A DNA stretch of 32,566 nt from Bernardetia sp. (GCF_020630935.1 NZ_JAHDIG010000023.1:26546-59111), one strand, 5' to 3'; shown: positions 1 through 8,538, numbered from the stretch's first letter. The notes: generated by a model not told the origin, from the sequence alone. Numbers and translations: made by a program.

Positions 1-327
1 GCTGGTTATATTTTTAATCAAGCAGAAATAGAAATTGACGTAAAAGATGAACCTGAAACAAAAGCTATCAGAGTAGGAAGAAAAATTGATGTTTCAGCCA
101 ATCTAAATCCTCTGATAAAGTCTTTTCAAAAAACAGATATAAAAAATCTATCAGAAGAAATTTCTGACTTTTTGATACAAATTCCTACTTCTTCAAAAAA
201 AGAATTAGATAAGACACTACAAAAAACGGCTTTCCAAAGATATGCCGATGCTGCTACCAACAAAAATGAAAAAATAAAAGCGTGGGTAGTTTCCATTCTT
301 AGCTTGCCAGAATATCAACTTTGCTAA
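1..327 (+). CDS. C-terminal fragment of a DUF1800 family protein
   Basis: An open frame runs in from the left edge and stops at TAA 325-327, giving 108 residues. It ends in the pattern SLPEYQLC, which resembles the usual end of DUF1800 proteins (a 'LLSSPEYQ'-like tail). The identity is supported by the neighbour: a DUF1501 gene starts 10 nt downstream on the same strand, and DUF1800-DUF1501 pairs are a common two-gene unit in Bacteroidota and other bacteria. DUF1800 proteins are usually exported, and their biochemical role is not established. The N-terminus and most of the gene lie outside the window, so start, signal peptide and length cannot be judged. Confident that it is coding; family call moderately confident. 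Confidence 0.75.
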   Translation, partial: AGYIFNQAEIEIDVKDEPETKAIRVGRKIDVSANLNPLIKSFQKTDIKNLSEEISDFLIQIPTSSKKELDKTLQKTAFQRYADAATNKNEKIKAWVVSILSLPEYQLC

Positions 328-337
328 AAATACAATT

Positions 338-1567
338 ATGAAAATCAATAGAAGGAAATTTCTTGGACAAATGGGACTTGCTACGGCAGGGACGCTTTTT
401 GTGCCTATGTTTTTGAAAGGTTTTGATGCGATTGCTGCAAATTCTATCAAAAACTCTGACAGAAAACTTATCATCATTCAGTTTTCGGGTGGAAATGATG
501 GTTTGAATACAGTTGTTCCATTCAGAAATGATATATATTACCAACAACGTCCACAGATTGCTATTCCAAAAAATGAAGTCATCAAGCTTTCCGATGAGCA
601 AGGCTTTAATCCTGTTCTTTCACCACTAAGAAAACTCTATGATAAAGGAGAACTAGCTATTATCAATAATGTAGGCTATCCAAACCCAGACCGTTCACAT
701 TTTCGCTCAATGGATATTTGGCAAACAGGAAGTAGTGCAGACGAATATCTATCAACAGGTTGGCTAGGAAGATATTTAGATTCAATATATCAAAAAAACA
801 AACAACAAACTGCCCATTTTGCCTTAGAAATGGATGATACATTGAGTCTGACTTTAAAGGGAAGTGTAAAAAGTGGCTTTGCAGCACAAGATTTGAACCG
901 ATTAAAAAGAACTGTCAATACGCCAGTAATTCAAGCCCTTAGTGAGCATCGCACTATAGTATCTCACCACGCACATGCACACGATGAACAAATAAGTTAT
1001 CTCTATCAGACATTAGCCAATACAGCAGCAAGTTCAGAGTATTTGTTTGAGAAAAATAAGCTCGGCAAAACAGTTGCAGATTATCCTTCTAATCGTTTTG
1101 GAAAGGATTTGAAACAAGTAGCACAGCTTATAGAAGCAGGTTCAGATTCACAAATTTATTATGTTACACTAGGAGGTTTTGATACGCACGCCAACCAAAA
1201 AAATCAACAAGAACGTTTACTAGAAAATTATGCAGAAGGAATGAATGCTTTAACCGAAGACTTAAAGAAAAACAATCAGTGGGAAAATACACTTATCATG
1301 ACCTTTTCAGAATTTGGTAGAAGAGTAGGAGAAAATGCTAGTCGTGGTACAGACCACGGAACGGCTAATGTAGTTTTTTTGGCTGGTGGCAGCCTCAAAA
1401 AAGCTGGTTTTGTTGGAAGTGAACCTAATCTTACTGACTTAGATAATGGAGACTTGAAGTTCAAGATAGATTTTCGACAAATTTATAGTGATATTCTCAA
1501 TAGATGGCTCAAAGTTGATAGTAAAGATATTTTGAAGAGTGGTTTTGATAGTTTGAATATATTTTAA
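338..1567 (+). CDS. DUF1501 family protein with Tat signal
   Basis: A 409-residue protein. The N-terminus carries a twin-arginine motif (RRKFLGQ, residues 5-11) followed by a hydrophobic stretch to about residue 34, so export in folded form by the Tat pathway is likely. Motifs typical of DUF1501 are visible: GGNDGLNTVVP near residues 51-61, RSHFRSMDIWQTG near 119-131, and FSEFGRR followed by GTDHG in the C-terminal third. The fold belongs to the alkaline phosphatase/sulfatase-like superfamily, but substrate and reaction are unknown. It begins 10 nt after the DUF1800 stop, so the two are probably cotranscribed. Length is normal and nothing suggests disruption. Family call is firm; function is not. 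Confidence 0.9.
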   Translation: MKINRRKFLGQMGLATAGTLFVPMFLKGFDAIAANSIKNSDRKLIIIQFSGGNDGLNTVVPFRNDIYYQQRPQIAIPKNEVIKLSDEQGFNPVLSPLRKLYDKGELAIINNVGYPNPDRSHFRSMDIWQTGSSADEYLSTGWLGRYLDSIYQKNKQQTAHFALEMDDTLSLTLKGSVKSGFAAQDLNRLKRTVNTPVIQALSEHRTIVSHHAHAHDEQISYLYQTLANTAASSEYLFEKNKLGKTVADYPSNRFGKDLKQVAQLIEAGSDSQIYYVTLGGFDTHANQKNQQERLLENYAEGMNALTEDLKKNNQWENTLIMTFSEFGRRVGENASRGTDHGTANVVFLAGGSLKKAGFVGSEPNLTDLDNGDLKFKIDFRQIYSDILNRWLKVDSKDILKSGFDSLNIF

Positions 1568-1753
1568 TAGACTTCAAAATTACCTAACGAAAAATAATAG
1601 GAGGGAGTACTTGATTTCTTCATTTTAAATTGACTTAAAAATAACACCTGTTTTTCTCTTATCAGAATACAAATGTGCATCTTGCTACTAGATAGTGATA
1701 AGCAAAAGGCTTTCATTCATTTTTTAATTTCAACTTTAAAAGAGAATTTGATT

Positions 1754-1963
1754 ATGAACAGAGAAAATTTTGAAGAACTTTTGGAGCAAGCCTCTTATTT
1801 TTTTCAATCGTCGAAACACGATGTGGTATATTCTGCCCCAGATGGAAAATTTTATAGAGAAAAAGATTTATACAGAATAGAAACAAAATTTGGAGCAGAA
1901 AGCCTTATCAAAATTCATAGGCACGAAACGCTCCCATACATAGAAGAAACGCTTTATTTTTAA
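1754..1963 (+). CDS. Small hypothetical protein (69 aa)
   Basis: I do not recognise this gene. The open frame can start upstream at ATG 1673, but the first 27 residues from there look like read-through of AT-rich spacer. Starting at ATG 1754 gives a compact soluble protein beginning MNRENFEELLEQ: an amphipathic N-terminal helix, then a strand-rich part (DVVYSAPDGKFYREKDLYRIETKFG) and a basic patch IKIHRHE. There is no signal peptide, membrane segment or known motif. It stands alone on the plus strand, about 190 nt after the DUF1501 gene, and ends just before a strong bidirectional terminator shared with convergent ettA. Likely a real small gene, but this rests on codon pattern and the terminator position. 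Confidence 0.5.
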   Translation: MNRENFEELLEQASYFFQSSKHDVVYSAPDGKFYREKDLYRIETKFGAESLIKIHRHETLPYIEETLYF

Positions 1964-1976
1964 ACATAAAACAACA

Positions 1977-2008
1977 AATAGGGACAATGCATGTGCATTG
2001 TCCCTATT
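1977..2008. terminator. Bidirectional terminator hairpin
   Basis: A perfect inverted repeat, GGGACAATGCA-tg-TGCATTGTCCC, extended by AATA/TATT to 15 paired bases, sits between the stop of the small plus-strand gene (1963) and the stop of convergent ettA (2021). A/T-rich runs flank both sides, so it can end transcription in both directions. Confidence 0.75.
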
Positions 2009-2020
2009 ATTTTATTAATA

Positions 2021-3706
2021 CTACACCAATTTTTTATATTTCAAACGCTTTGGAATTTCTTCTCCTAGTCGTTTTTTACGGTCTTCCATATATTCGCTAA
2101 AGTTTCCTTCATAAAAACGAACTTGAGAGTTGCCTTCAAAAGCTAAAATATGTGTTGCAATTCTGTCTAAGAACCATCTATCGTGAGAAATAACCACAGC
2201 ACAGCCAGCAAAATTTTCCAAACCTTCCTCCAAAGCTCTAAGAGTCTTGACATCCAAATCGTTGGTAGGCTCATCTAGTAGGAGTAGATTTGCACCTTCT
2301 TTGAGGGTTAGAGCTAAATGCACACGATTGCGCTCGCCTCCAGAGAGTTGTTTTAGTTTTTTCTGTTGGTCTGAACCTCCAAAATTGAAGCGACTTACAT
2401 ACGCACGAGAGTTTACTTCTCTTTTGCCAAGCATCATCAGTTCGCTTCCTCCAGAAATAGTTTCGAAAATCGTTTTTTCATTATCTATATTAACGTGTTC
2501 TTGGTCGGCATAACCTACTTCTACTGTCTCACCAACTTTAAATGTTCCATTATCGGGCGTTTCTTTTCCCATAATCATTTTGAAAAGGGTGGTTTTTCCA
2601 GCTCCATTAGGTCCTATAACTCCCACAATTCCACCTTTAGGCAACGAAAAACTTAGGTTTTCAAATAAAAGTTTATCTCCAAAGGCTTTCGAAACTTCAT
2701 TTGCTTCAATAACAACATCTCCCAAACGTTCACTAGCAGGAATAAAAATTTCTAGTTTTTCATCTTTTTGAGATGGGTCTTCACTTGCTAATTTATCGTA
2801 AGAAGCCAAACGTGCTTTAGATTTTGTTTGTCTTCCTTTTGCATTCATTCTTGACCATTCCAATTCTTTTTGAAGAGCTTTCTGATAACGAGAAGCTGTT
2901 TTTTCACTTTCAGATAATTTTTGTTGCTTTTGGTCTAACCAATCAGAATAGTTTGCTTTCCAAGGAATACCTCTGCCATTGTCTAATTCTAAAATCCAAC
3001 TGGTTACATTGTCTAAGAAATAACGGTCGTGCGTAACAATAATAACTGTTCCTTTGTATTCTCTCAAATGATGCTCTAACCAATGTACAGATTCTGCATC
3101 TAAGTGGTTGGTAGGCTCATCTAAAAGCAAAACATCTGGTTCTTTCAAAAGCAAACGACAAAGTGCCACACGTCTTTTTTCTCCTCCTGAAAGATTACCA
3201 ATAATGGCATCTTCTGGTGGTGTTCGGAGTGCATCCATCGCTTTTTCTAGCTTTGTATCTAAATTCCAAGCATCCAAAGCATCTAGTTTTTCCTGCACTT
3301 TTCCTTGCTGTTCGATGAGTTTTTCCATTTTGTCTGGGTCGTCCAAAACTTCTGGGTCGCCAAACTTTAAGTTTATCTCTTCAAACTCTTTGAGTAAATC
3401 AACAGTTTCTTGTGCGCCTTCCTGTACAATTTCTTTTACTGTTTTGGTAGGGTCTAGCTGTGGTTCTTGTTCTAAATATCCCACTGAATAGCCAGGCGAA
3501 AAAACTACTTCACCTTGATATTCTGTTTCTATTCCTGCAATAATTTTCAGAATAGTAGATTTTCCTGCTCCATTCAGACCAATAACACCAATTTTAGCAC
3601 CATAGAAAAAAGAAAGATAAATATCTTTCAAAACCTGTTTTTGAGGAGGATAGGTTTTACTAACTCCTGCCATTGAAAAAATGACTTTATTGTCGACTGT
3701 ACTCAT
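2021..3706 (-). CDS. ettA: EttA, ABC-F ribosome-associated ATPase
   Basis: A 561-residue ABC-F protein with two ATPase domains and no membrane segments. The family's E. coli member, the energy-dependent translational throttle, binds the ribosomal E site and gates entry of initiating ribosomes into elongation according to ATP/ADP level. Walker A sequences are GLNGAGKST (residues 43-51) and GPNGAGKTT (near 362-370); ABC signatures are LSGGEKRR and LSGGERNR; Walker B sequences are VLLLDEPTNHLD and LLLLDEPTNDLD. The acidic helical insert at about residues 105-160 matches the EttA arm, and the ~80-residue interdomain linker is rich in K, R and Q. Length agrees with the ~555 aa of the family. Monocistronic by spacing, with a terminator at 1977-2008. 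Confidence 0.95.
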   Translation of the reverse strand: MSTVDNKVIFSMAGVSKTYPPQKQVLKDIYLSFFYGAKIGVIGLNGAGKSTILKIIAGIETEYQGEVVFSPGYSVGYLEQEPQLDPTKTVKEIVQEGAQETVDLLKEFEEINLKFGDPEVLDDPDKMEKLIEQQGKVQEKLDALDAWNLDTKLEKAMDALRTPPEDAIIGNLSGGEKRRVALCRLLLKEPDVLLLDEPTNHLDAESVHWLEHHLREYKGTVIIVTHDRYFLDNVTSWILELDNGRGIPWKANYSDWLDQKQQKLSESEKTASRYQKALQKELEWSRMNAKGRQTKSKARLASYDKLASEDPSQKDEKLEIFIPASERLGDVVIEANEVSKAFGDKLLFENLSFSLPKGGIVGVIGPNGAGKTTLFKMIMGKETPDNGTFKVGETVEVGYADQEHVNIDNEKTIFETISGGSELMMLGKREVNSRAYVSRFNFGGSDQQKKLKQLSGGERNRVHLALTLKEGANLLLLDEPTNDLDVKTLRALEEGLENFAGCAVVISHDRWFLDRIATHILAFEGNSQVRFYEGNFSEYMEDRKKRLGEEIPKRLKYKKLV

Positions 3707-3819
3707 AAAATGATGTATCTATTTTTATAAAAATGTGATTTCGTAATTATATCACTAATTTAGTCAAAAAAGGATAATTTGAAACATTGAATTTGATTTT
3801 TCTCCCATTCTCACTAAAT

Positions 3820-3946
3820 GTTATCACAGTCGTTGATGTATGTCAGACCTTCTAACCTAATGGCAAAGATTAAAAAAGACTTTATTTGAGCTAAAAACTA
3901 AGTGTTTGGCTCAAATAAAGTCTAGGAGGACTATACAAAATTAACT
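3820..3946. repeat. Degenerate copy of the intergenic hairpin repeat
   Basis: This stretch aligns by eye with the element at 26517-26653. They share the left end GTTATCACAGT, GTCAGACxTTC, the block AAAGATTAAAAA(A)GACTTTATTT, AAACTAAGT, and the right block TACAAAATTAACT. Here the right end has lost the terminal inverted repeat (AACTAAAGC instead of AACTGTGATAAC) and the outer hairpins have decayed. The central stem is perfect over 15 bp (3877-3891 pairs with 3909-3923). It lies between ettA and the 3' end of the first lipoprotein gene and may also work as that gene's terminator. Confidence 0.7.
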
Positions 3947-3952
3947 AAAGCA

Positions 3953-4384
3953 TTATTTTTCTAAAAAACCAAGAGATTCGTGTCCATCATCATACTGATA
4001 AAGAACAATAACGAAATTATGTTTTCCAGATTTTTTAACTGGATAATCTTCTAATCCTGTTCCACACCAAAGCCCAGAATCTGTGCCGAAGCTATGTAGT
4101 TCTCTTTCAAATTTTCCTTTTAGAGTAGCATATACAGATTTCATAGGTTCAAAATCTTTTGTTTGGATATAGCCAGAGGTTTCATTTTTTGCAAGGGATG
4201 TGATTTGAATATCATCAATTTTTATATTTGTCAAATCATAGCCTGTTTTGTTCTCAATTTGAATTTCTAAAGGAGCATAATCCTCATCGCAACCTTCACA
4301 CGAGAAAGCCGAAAAAGACAAAACAACAGCAGAAAGAAAAAGATAAACCAATGGTTTAAAACGAAGTGTTTTTACATTTTTCAT
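3953..4384 (-). CDS. Putative surface lipoprotein, paralog A
   Basis: A 143-residue protein of unknown function. Basic start (MKNVKTLRFK), hydrophobic core (residues 11-28) and Cys29 preceded by SAFS form a lipoprotein signal in the relaxed Bacteroidota style. The acidic residues right after Cys29 (EGCDED) resemble the lipoprotein export signal that directs lipoproteins to the cell surface in this phylum; that destination is an inference. The mature part begins with a beta-strand pattern (LEIQIENKTGYDLTNIKIDD), like a small immunoglobulin- or lipocalin-type sandwich. The adjacent gene at 4444-4881 is a tandem paralog: the first 146 bp of the two genes are identical and the remainder has diverged. 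The gap to that gene is 59 nt, so cotranscription is possible. Confidence 0.7.
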   Translation of the reverse strand: MKNVKTLRFKPLVYLFLSAVVLSFSAFSCEGCDEDYAPLEIQIENKTGYDLTNIKIDDIQITSLAKNETSGYIQTKDFEPMKSVYATLKGKFERELHSFGTDSGLWCGTGLEDYPVKKSGKHNFVIVLYQYDDGHESLGFLEK

Positions 4385-4443
4385 TAAGTAAGAGAAATTT
4401 AGAGTGAAATAAATATTAAGGCAAAGAGTTTTAATATTCTAGT

Positions 4444-4881
4444 TTATTTTTTTGAAAAATGAAGATATTCTACACCATCCTCTTCATAAATAGAAATAGA
4501 AAAATCATATTTTCCTGACTGTAGAGCATTTTTATGATGTTTGGTGTCATAATATGAGTCATTTCCACACCACGGAATTGTAGAGATGCTACGCAATTCT
4601 CTCTCAAATTTTCCTTTCACAGTCGCAAAGATAGATTGCAGATATTCAAAATCTTCTGTTTGTATATACCCAGAGGTTTCATCTTTTTTGAGAGACTCAA
4701 TATGAATATCGTCAATATTAATGTTTGTCAAATCGTAGCCTGTTTTGTTCTCAATTTGAATTTCTAAAGGAGCATAATCCTCATCGCAACCTTCACACGA
4801 GAAAGCCGAAAAAGACAAAACAACAGCAGAAAGAAAAAGATAAACCAATGGTTTAAAACGAAGTGTTTTTACATTTTTCAT
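4444..4881 (-). CDS. Putative surface lipoprotein, paralog B
   Basis: A 145-residue tandem paralog of the gene at 3953-4384, with the same signal peptide, Cys29 and acidic post-Cys segment. Residues 1-53 are the same in both proteins; after that they differ at many positions while keeping the frame, the DETSGYIQT segment, VYATLKGKFERELHS/IFATVKGKFERELRS and a Trp-Cys-Gly segment. Both mature parts keep a Cys in WCG, which could pair with Cys32. Function is unknown. It is the upstream copy on the minus strand. The 5' non-coding regions share only short matches (TTTAGAGT, AATAAATATT), so the identity stops close to the start codon. Confidence 0.7.
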   Translation of the reverse strand: MKNVKTLRFKPLVYLFLSAVVLSFSAFSCEGCDEDYAPLEIQIENKTGYDLTNINIDDIHIESLKKDETSGYIQTEDFEYLQSIFATVKGKFERELRSISTIPWCGNDSYYDTKHHKNALQSGKYDFSISIYEEDGVEYLHFSKK

Positions 4882-4987
4882 AATCAGAGTAAATTTTAGA
4901 GTTAATAAATATTTACTCTCATTACTCTAAAAGTTTTCATTTTGCTGCAAAGACCATTTAAAAAATAGAAATTTAACATTTAGGCAT

Positions 4988-5027
4988 AAAAAAACGAACT
5001 ACAAATTAGATTGCAGTTCGTTTTTTT
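4988..5027 (-). terminator. Terminator after the M20 dipeptidase gene
   Basis: Inverted repeat AAAAAAACGAACT (4988-5000) and AGTTCGTTTTTTT (5015-5027) with a 14-nt loop, 30 nt past the dipeptidase stop. Read on the minus strand it is a stem followed by a T run, the form of a factor-independent terminator, and it separates the peptidase from the lipoprotein genes. Confidence 0.75.
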
Positions 5028-5056
5028 TAATAGATAATTATTAATTCTTCATTACC

Positions 5057-6436
5057 TTAAACCAATTCTGGCTTATAAATCTCAGCATAACGGAAAAAGA
5101 AATGAGGAATAGTATTGATTCCTTTATAATAATTGAAAAGTCCGTAGTGTTCGTTAGGCGAGTGAATGGCATCTGAATCTAAGCCAAAGCCCATCAGAAT
5201 ACTGTCAATGCCAAGTTCAGATTTGAACATCGCAACAATTGGAATACTTCCACCTCCACGCATCGGAATAGGCTCTTTGTCAAACGTTTGTTTGTAGGCA
5301 AAACTTGCTGCTTGGTAGGCTTGTGAATCTATTGGCGTAACTACTGGCTCGCCTCCATGATGAGGTTTTACTAAAACACTTACCGAAGGAGGAGCAATTT
5401 TTTCAAAATGCTTTTTAAATAATTTCGTAATCGTTTCAGAATCTTGATTTGGCACTAAACGCATAGAAATTTTGGCATAAGCCTTAGAGGCAATTACTGT
5501 TTTTGCGCCTTCACCTGTGTAGCCACCCCAAATTCCATTTACATCCAATGTTGGACGGATAGAAGCACGCTCTAGGGTAGAATATCCTTTTTCGCCTTCT
5601 ACGTCTTTCAAACCAATAGAATTTTTATATTCTTCTAAAGAAAAAGGAGCTTGTGCCATTTTCTCACGCTCTTCTGCTGAAAGCTCTACCACATCGTCAT
5701 AGAAATTTTCTACTGTGATTCTGCCCTCTTCATCTTTCAATGAAGAAATCATATCACACAAAACATTGATAGGATTTGGAACAGCACCACCATACAAACC
5801 AGAGTGTAAATCACGGTTTGGTCCTGTTACTTCTACTTCTACATACGAAAGTCCACGAAGTCCAGTAGTGATAGATGGAATATCGTTGGCAATCATTCCT
5901 GTATCTGAAATCAAAATAACATCGGCAGATAGCTTTTCTCTATTATTTTTTACAAAAATTCCTAAGTTATCAGAACCCACTTCTTCTTCGCCTTCTATCA
6001 TAAACTTTACATTACAAGGTAAAGCATCCGTTTTCATCATGGCTTCAAATGCCTTTACGTGCATATACATTTGTCCTTTGTCATCACATGCTCCACGAGC
6101 ATAGATTTTTTCATCTCTAACCGTTGGCTCAAAAGGAGGCGTTTCCCAAAGGTCTAATGGGTCTGGTGGCTGAACATCGTAGTGTCCATAAACTAAAACT
6201 GTTGGAAGAGAACTATCTATAATCTTTTCTCCATACACAATAGGATAACCTGCTGTCTGACAAAGTTCTACATTATCTGCTCCAGCTTCTTCTAGTTTTT
6301 CTTTTAGAAATTCTCCTGCTCTAAAAACGTCTTCTTTGTATTTGCTATCTGCACTTACAGAGGGAATACGAAGTAAATCTTTGAGTTCTTCTAAGAAGCG
6401 TTCTTTATTTTTTTCTATATAATCGTGTGTATTCAT
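5057..6436 (-). CDS. M20 family metallodipeptidase
   Basis: The first upstream ATG would give 480 residues, but its extra 21 residues (MLLFYLKVADCYS...) have no counterpart in the family. ATG 6434-6436 gives 459 residues starting MNTHDYIEKNKERFLEEL, a normal M20 start. Metal and catalytic motifs are complete: GHYDVQP (His85, Asp87), ARGACDDKG (Asp118), IEGEEEVGS (catalytic Glu151, metal ligand Glu152), ISDTG (Asp178), DLHSG (His211) in the dimerisation lid, and a C-terminal HSPNEHYG. The closest relatives are bacterial dipeptidases of the cytosolic nonspecific dipeptidase type, which use two Zn2+ or Mn2+ ions to hydrolyse dipeptides. No signal peptide, so cytoplasmic. Single gene with its own terminator. 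Confidence 0.88.
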   Translation of the reverse strand: MNTHDYIEKNKERFLEELKDLLRIPSVSADSKYKEDVFRAGEFLKEKLEEAGADNVELCQTAGYPIVYGEKIIDSSLPTVLVYGHYDVQPPDPLDLWETPPFEPTVRDEKIYARGACDDKGQMYMHVKAFEAMMKTDALPCNVKFMIEGEEEVGSDNLGIFVKNNREKLSADVILISDTGMIANDIPSITTGLRGLSYVEVEVTGPNRDLHSGLYGGAVPNPINVLCDMISSLKDEEGRITVENFYDDVVELSAEEREKMAQAPFSLEEYKNSIGLKDVEGEKGYSTLERASIRPTLDVNGIWGGYTGEGAKTVIASKAYAKISMRLVPNQDSETITKLFKKHFEKIAPPSVSVLVKPHHGGEPVVTPIDSQAYQAASFAYKQTFDKEPIPMRGGGSIPIVAMFKSELGIDSILMGFGLDSDAIHSPNEHYGLFNYYKGINTIPHFFFRYAEIYKPELV

Positions 6437-6692
6437 TAAGGGTATTTTGTATAAGTTTATTGAATAACAATCTGCTACTTTCAGATAAAAAAGTAACACG
6501 TAAAATGAATGATTTAGGCTTGAATATACGGCTTTTTCTTCAAAAAAAGAACCTTCATCTATCTAAAAGATATGATGGTCTAAAAACAGGGTATCTACTA
6601 CTTCTTTGGTTCGTGGTTTGTTCTTTACACAAAAAAATAAAAACCTAGAAGGAAAACAATTTCAATCATTCCACTCCAATACGTATTAGATA

Positions 6693-7670
6693 ATGAATTA
6701 TCTCATTTTTATAGTTAGTGTTATCGTGCTTGTCAAAGGAGCTGACTGGGTAACAGACGGAGCTTCCTCCATCGCCAAACGCTTTAATATTTCAGACCTT
6801 ATTATTGGTCTTACAGTTGTTTCTATCGGAACATCTGCTCCAGAGCTTGTCGTGAATTTGTTTGCTTCGGGTAGTGGTAGTTCGGATTTGGCAATCGGCA
6901 ATGTTTTGGGAAGTAATATTTTTAATACGCTTGCTATCTTAGGAATTTGTGCAATGATTTCACCTGTATTTGTCAAGCGAATAACGGTTCAAGTAGAAAT
7001 CCCATTAGGACTTTTGGCTGCTTTAGCATTAGGAGTGTTGGCAAACGATGCTTTAATAGATAATTATAGTAGTTCTGTTTTGTCAAGGGGAGATGGTATT
7101 ATCTTGCTCTTTTTCTTTATAGTTTTTATGTATTATACGTTTTTCTCTGCTATGAGAGACAAAAAACTATCTATAGAAGAGGCTGAAGAAATACAAAAAT
7201 TACCTTTAGGACTTTCTATTTTGATGCTTTTGGGTGGTTTTGCAGGACTTATCGGAGGAGGGAAATTTATGGTGGATTCTGCTGTTGAAATTGCCCAGTC
7301 TTGGGGAGTAAGTGAAGGAATTATTGGACTTACCGTAGTGGCAGCAGGAACATCTTTTCCAGAACTTGTAGTTTCTGTAATGGCAGCAAGAAAAGGAAGC
7401 ACAGACATGGCAATCGGAAATGTAGTAGGTTCAAATGTTTTTAATGTCTTTTTTGTCTTGGGAATTAGTGCCACCATACGTCCTATTCCATTTAGTCCAA
7501 ATGCTAATAATTTAGATGTTGTCGTTACAGCATTAGGCTGTTTGATGGTAGTAGCATTTGTTTTTATGGGAGAAGGTAGAAAAATAAGCCGAGGAGAAGG
7601 AACAGTTTTGACATTGGGTTATATTACTTACATAGGTTACTTGGTGTATCAACAAATCATTTTGGTCTAA
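6693..7670 (+). CDS. CaCA family cation exchanger (YrbG-like Na+/Ca2+ antiporter)
   Basis: A 325-residue integral membrane protein with about ten hydrophobic segments. It shows the internal duplication that defines the Ca2+:cation antiporter superfamily: alpha-1 repeat with GTSAPE (residues 46-51) and AIGNVLGSNIFN (67-78), and alpha-2 repeat with GTSFPE (219-224) and AIGNVVGSNVFN (240-251). The Glu in each GTS-PE motif is the expected ion ligand. The two halves are inverted in the membrane and joined by a charged cytoplasmic loop around 155-170. Family members expel Ca2+ using a Na+ or H+ gradient; the exact ions are not deducible here. The 3' end overlaps the convergent next gene by 4 bp. 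Confidence 0.92.
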   Translation: MNYLIFIVSVIVLVKGADWVTDGASSIAKRFNISDLIIGLTVVSIGTSAPELVVNLFASGSGSSDLAIGNVLGSNIFNTLAILGICAMISPVFVKRITVQVEIPLGLLAALALGVLANDALIDNYSSSVLSRGDGIILLFFFIVFMYYTFFSAMRDKKLSIEEAEEIQKLPLGLSILMLLGGFAGLIGGGKFMVDSAVEIAQSWGVSEGIIGLTVVAAGTSFPELVVSVMAARKGSTDMAIGNVVGSNVFNVFFVLGISATIRPIPFSPNANNLDVVVTALGCLMVVAFVFMGEGRKISRGEGTVLTLGYITYIGYLVYQQIILV

Positions 7671-8413
7671 TCACTTACTACAATATCTAAATTTTTCTCT
7701 ATTACTTTTTGCTTATCATGATAGTTATTAATTTTTATTTTTATTCGTGTGTATCTTGATAAAACGGTTACAAAGCCAAGCAGTTTATCATCGTGAAAGT
7801 TAGTTAGTGATTCATTTAATAAAATATCATACGTTCCTCTGTGTTTGTATTTGATATGTATTCTTCTTGCCACATTGTCAGTTTCGTAGCACTGTATAAT
7901 TATGTATTGTATATCAGCATAATTGATTTTGGTTTTACCTACTGCTTTCTTTATGAGTAAATAGGAGCTATGCAACTCTACTTGTGTTGTAGGAGTAATC
8001 AAAATGCCAATAGCAACAGGAAGAAGTACTATAATAGCTCCTAAAACCAACAATAACATCAAGGAGTCCTGTAGAAGCGAATAGAAAAGAGAAATTAATA
8101 TGATTTCTATGATTGCAACTAAAGAAAATTTAGATAAAATATTTTCAATAGGTGTAAGTGGTAGAAAGTTTACTAAACCAGCTTTTTTCAAGCTAAGTTT
8201 GCTTTGCTTTGGAATAACGACAAGTGTTTCATTTTGATTACAATGTTCTTTTCCTAAATACTCCCAGCTCTCTTTCAAAAATACAGACTTACACGAACTA
8301 CAAATTACTACTTCATCGTTTTCTTTTATCAAATCGCCAGTAATAGGGTCTTTACGATGTTCGTTGAGAAACTCAAAATGCGTTTCAGTAGATAGTTTGT
8401 GAATGTGTGTCAT
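7667..8413 (-). CDS. Membrane protein with N-terminal zinc-ribbon/RING-like domain
   Basis: A 248-residue protein I cannot assign to a named family. Residues 22-65 look like a bacterial RING/zinc-ribbon variant: DPITGDLIKENDEVVICSSC with CxxC at 38/41, then a conserved-looking Trp50 and Cys58, where eukaryotic-type fingers have 'CPIC...C..C...H..CW'. The first expected Cys pair is missing (DPITG instead of CPxxC), so metal binding may be incomplete. Two membrane segments follow (about 96-115 and 117-140). The remainder (144-235) is a strand-rich domain reminiscent of the PH-like domains found after membrane pairs in bacterial proteins. Its stop overlaps the exchanger's stop by 4 bp on the opposite strand. 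Function unknown. Confidence 0.6.
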   Translation of the reverse strand: MTHIHKLSTETHFEFLNEHRKDPITGDLIKENDEVVICSSCKSVFLKESWEYLGKEHCNQNETLVVIPKQSKLSLKKAGLVNFLPLTPIENILSKFSLVAIIEIILISLFYSLLQDSLMLLLVLGAIIVLLPVAIGILITPTTQVELHSSYLLIKKAVGKTKINYADIQYIIIQCYETDNVARRIHIKYKHRGTYDILLNESLTNFHDDKLLGFVTVLSRYTRIKIKINNYHDKQKVIEKNLDIVVSD

Positions 8414-8538
8414 CTTCTTATTTTAAAAACTTATTTTAAATTCAAAGTGAATTTTTTGCGTATTTATCTAACAAAGATATTATATAGGTAGGATGTACGA
8501 AAAACTATTCTAAGTCTTTGAATTGATATTTGAACTAC

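Noticed and set aside
6437-6499. N-terminal extension of the M20 dipeptidase
   Set aside because: The 21 added residues look like spacer translation; the family-like start is at 6436.
6427-6648. 73-codon frame between the dipeptidase and the exchanger
   Set aside because: It overlaps the dipeptidase start region, has no family likeness and is rich in Leu/Lys as expected of AT-rich spacer.
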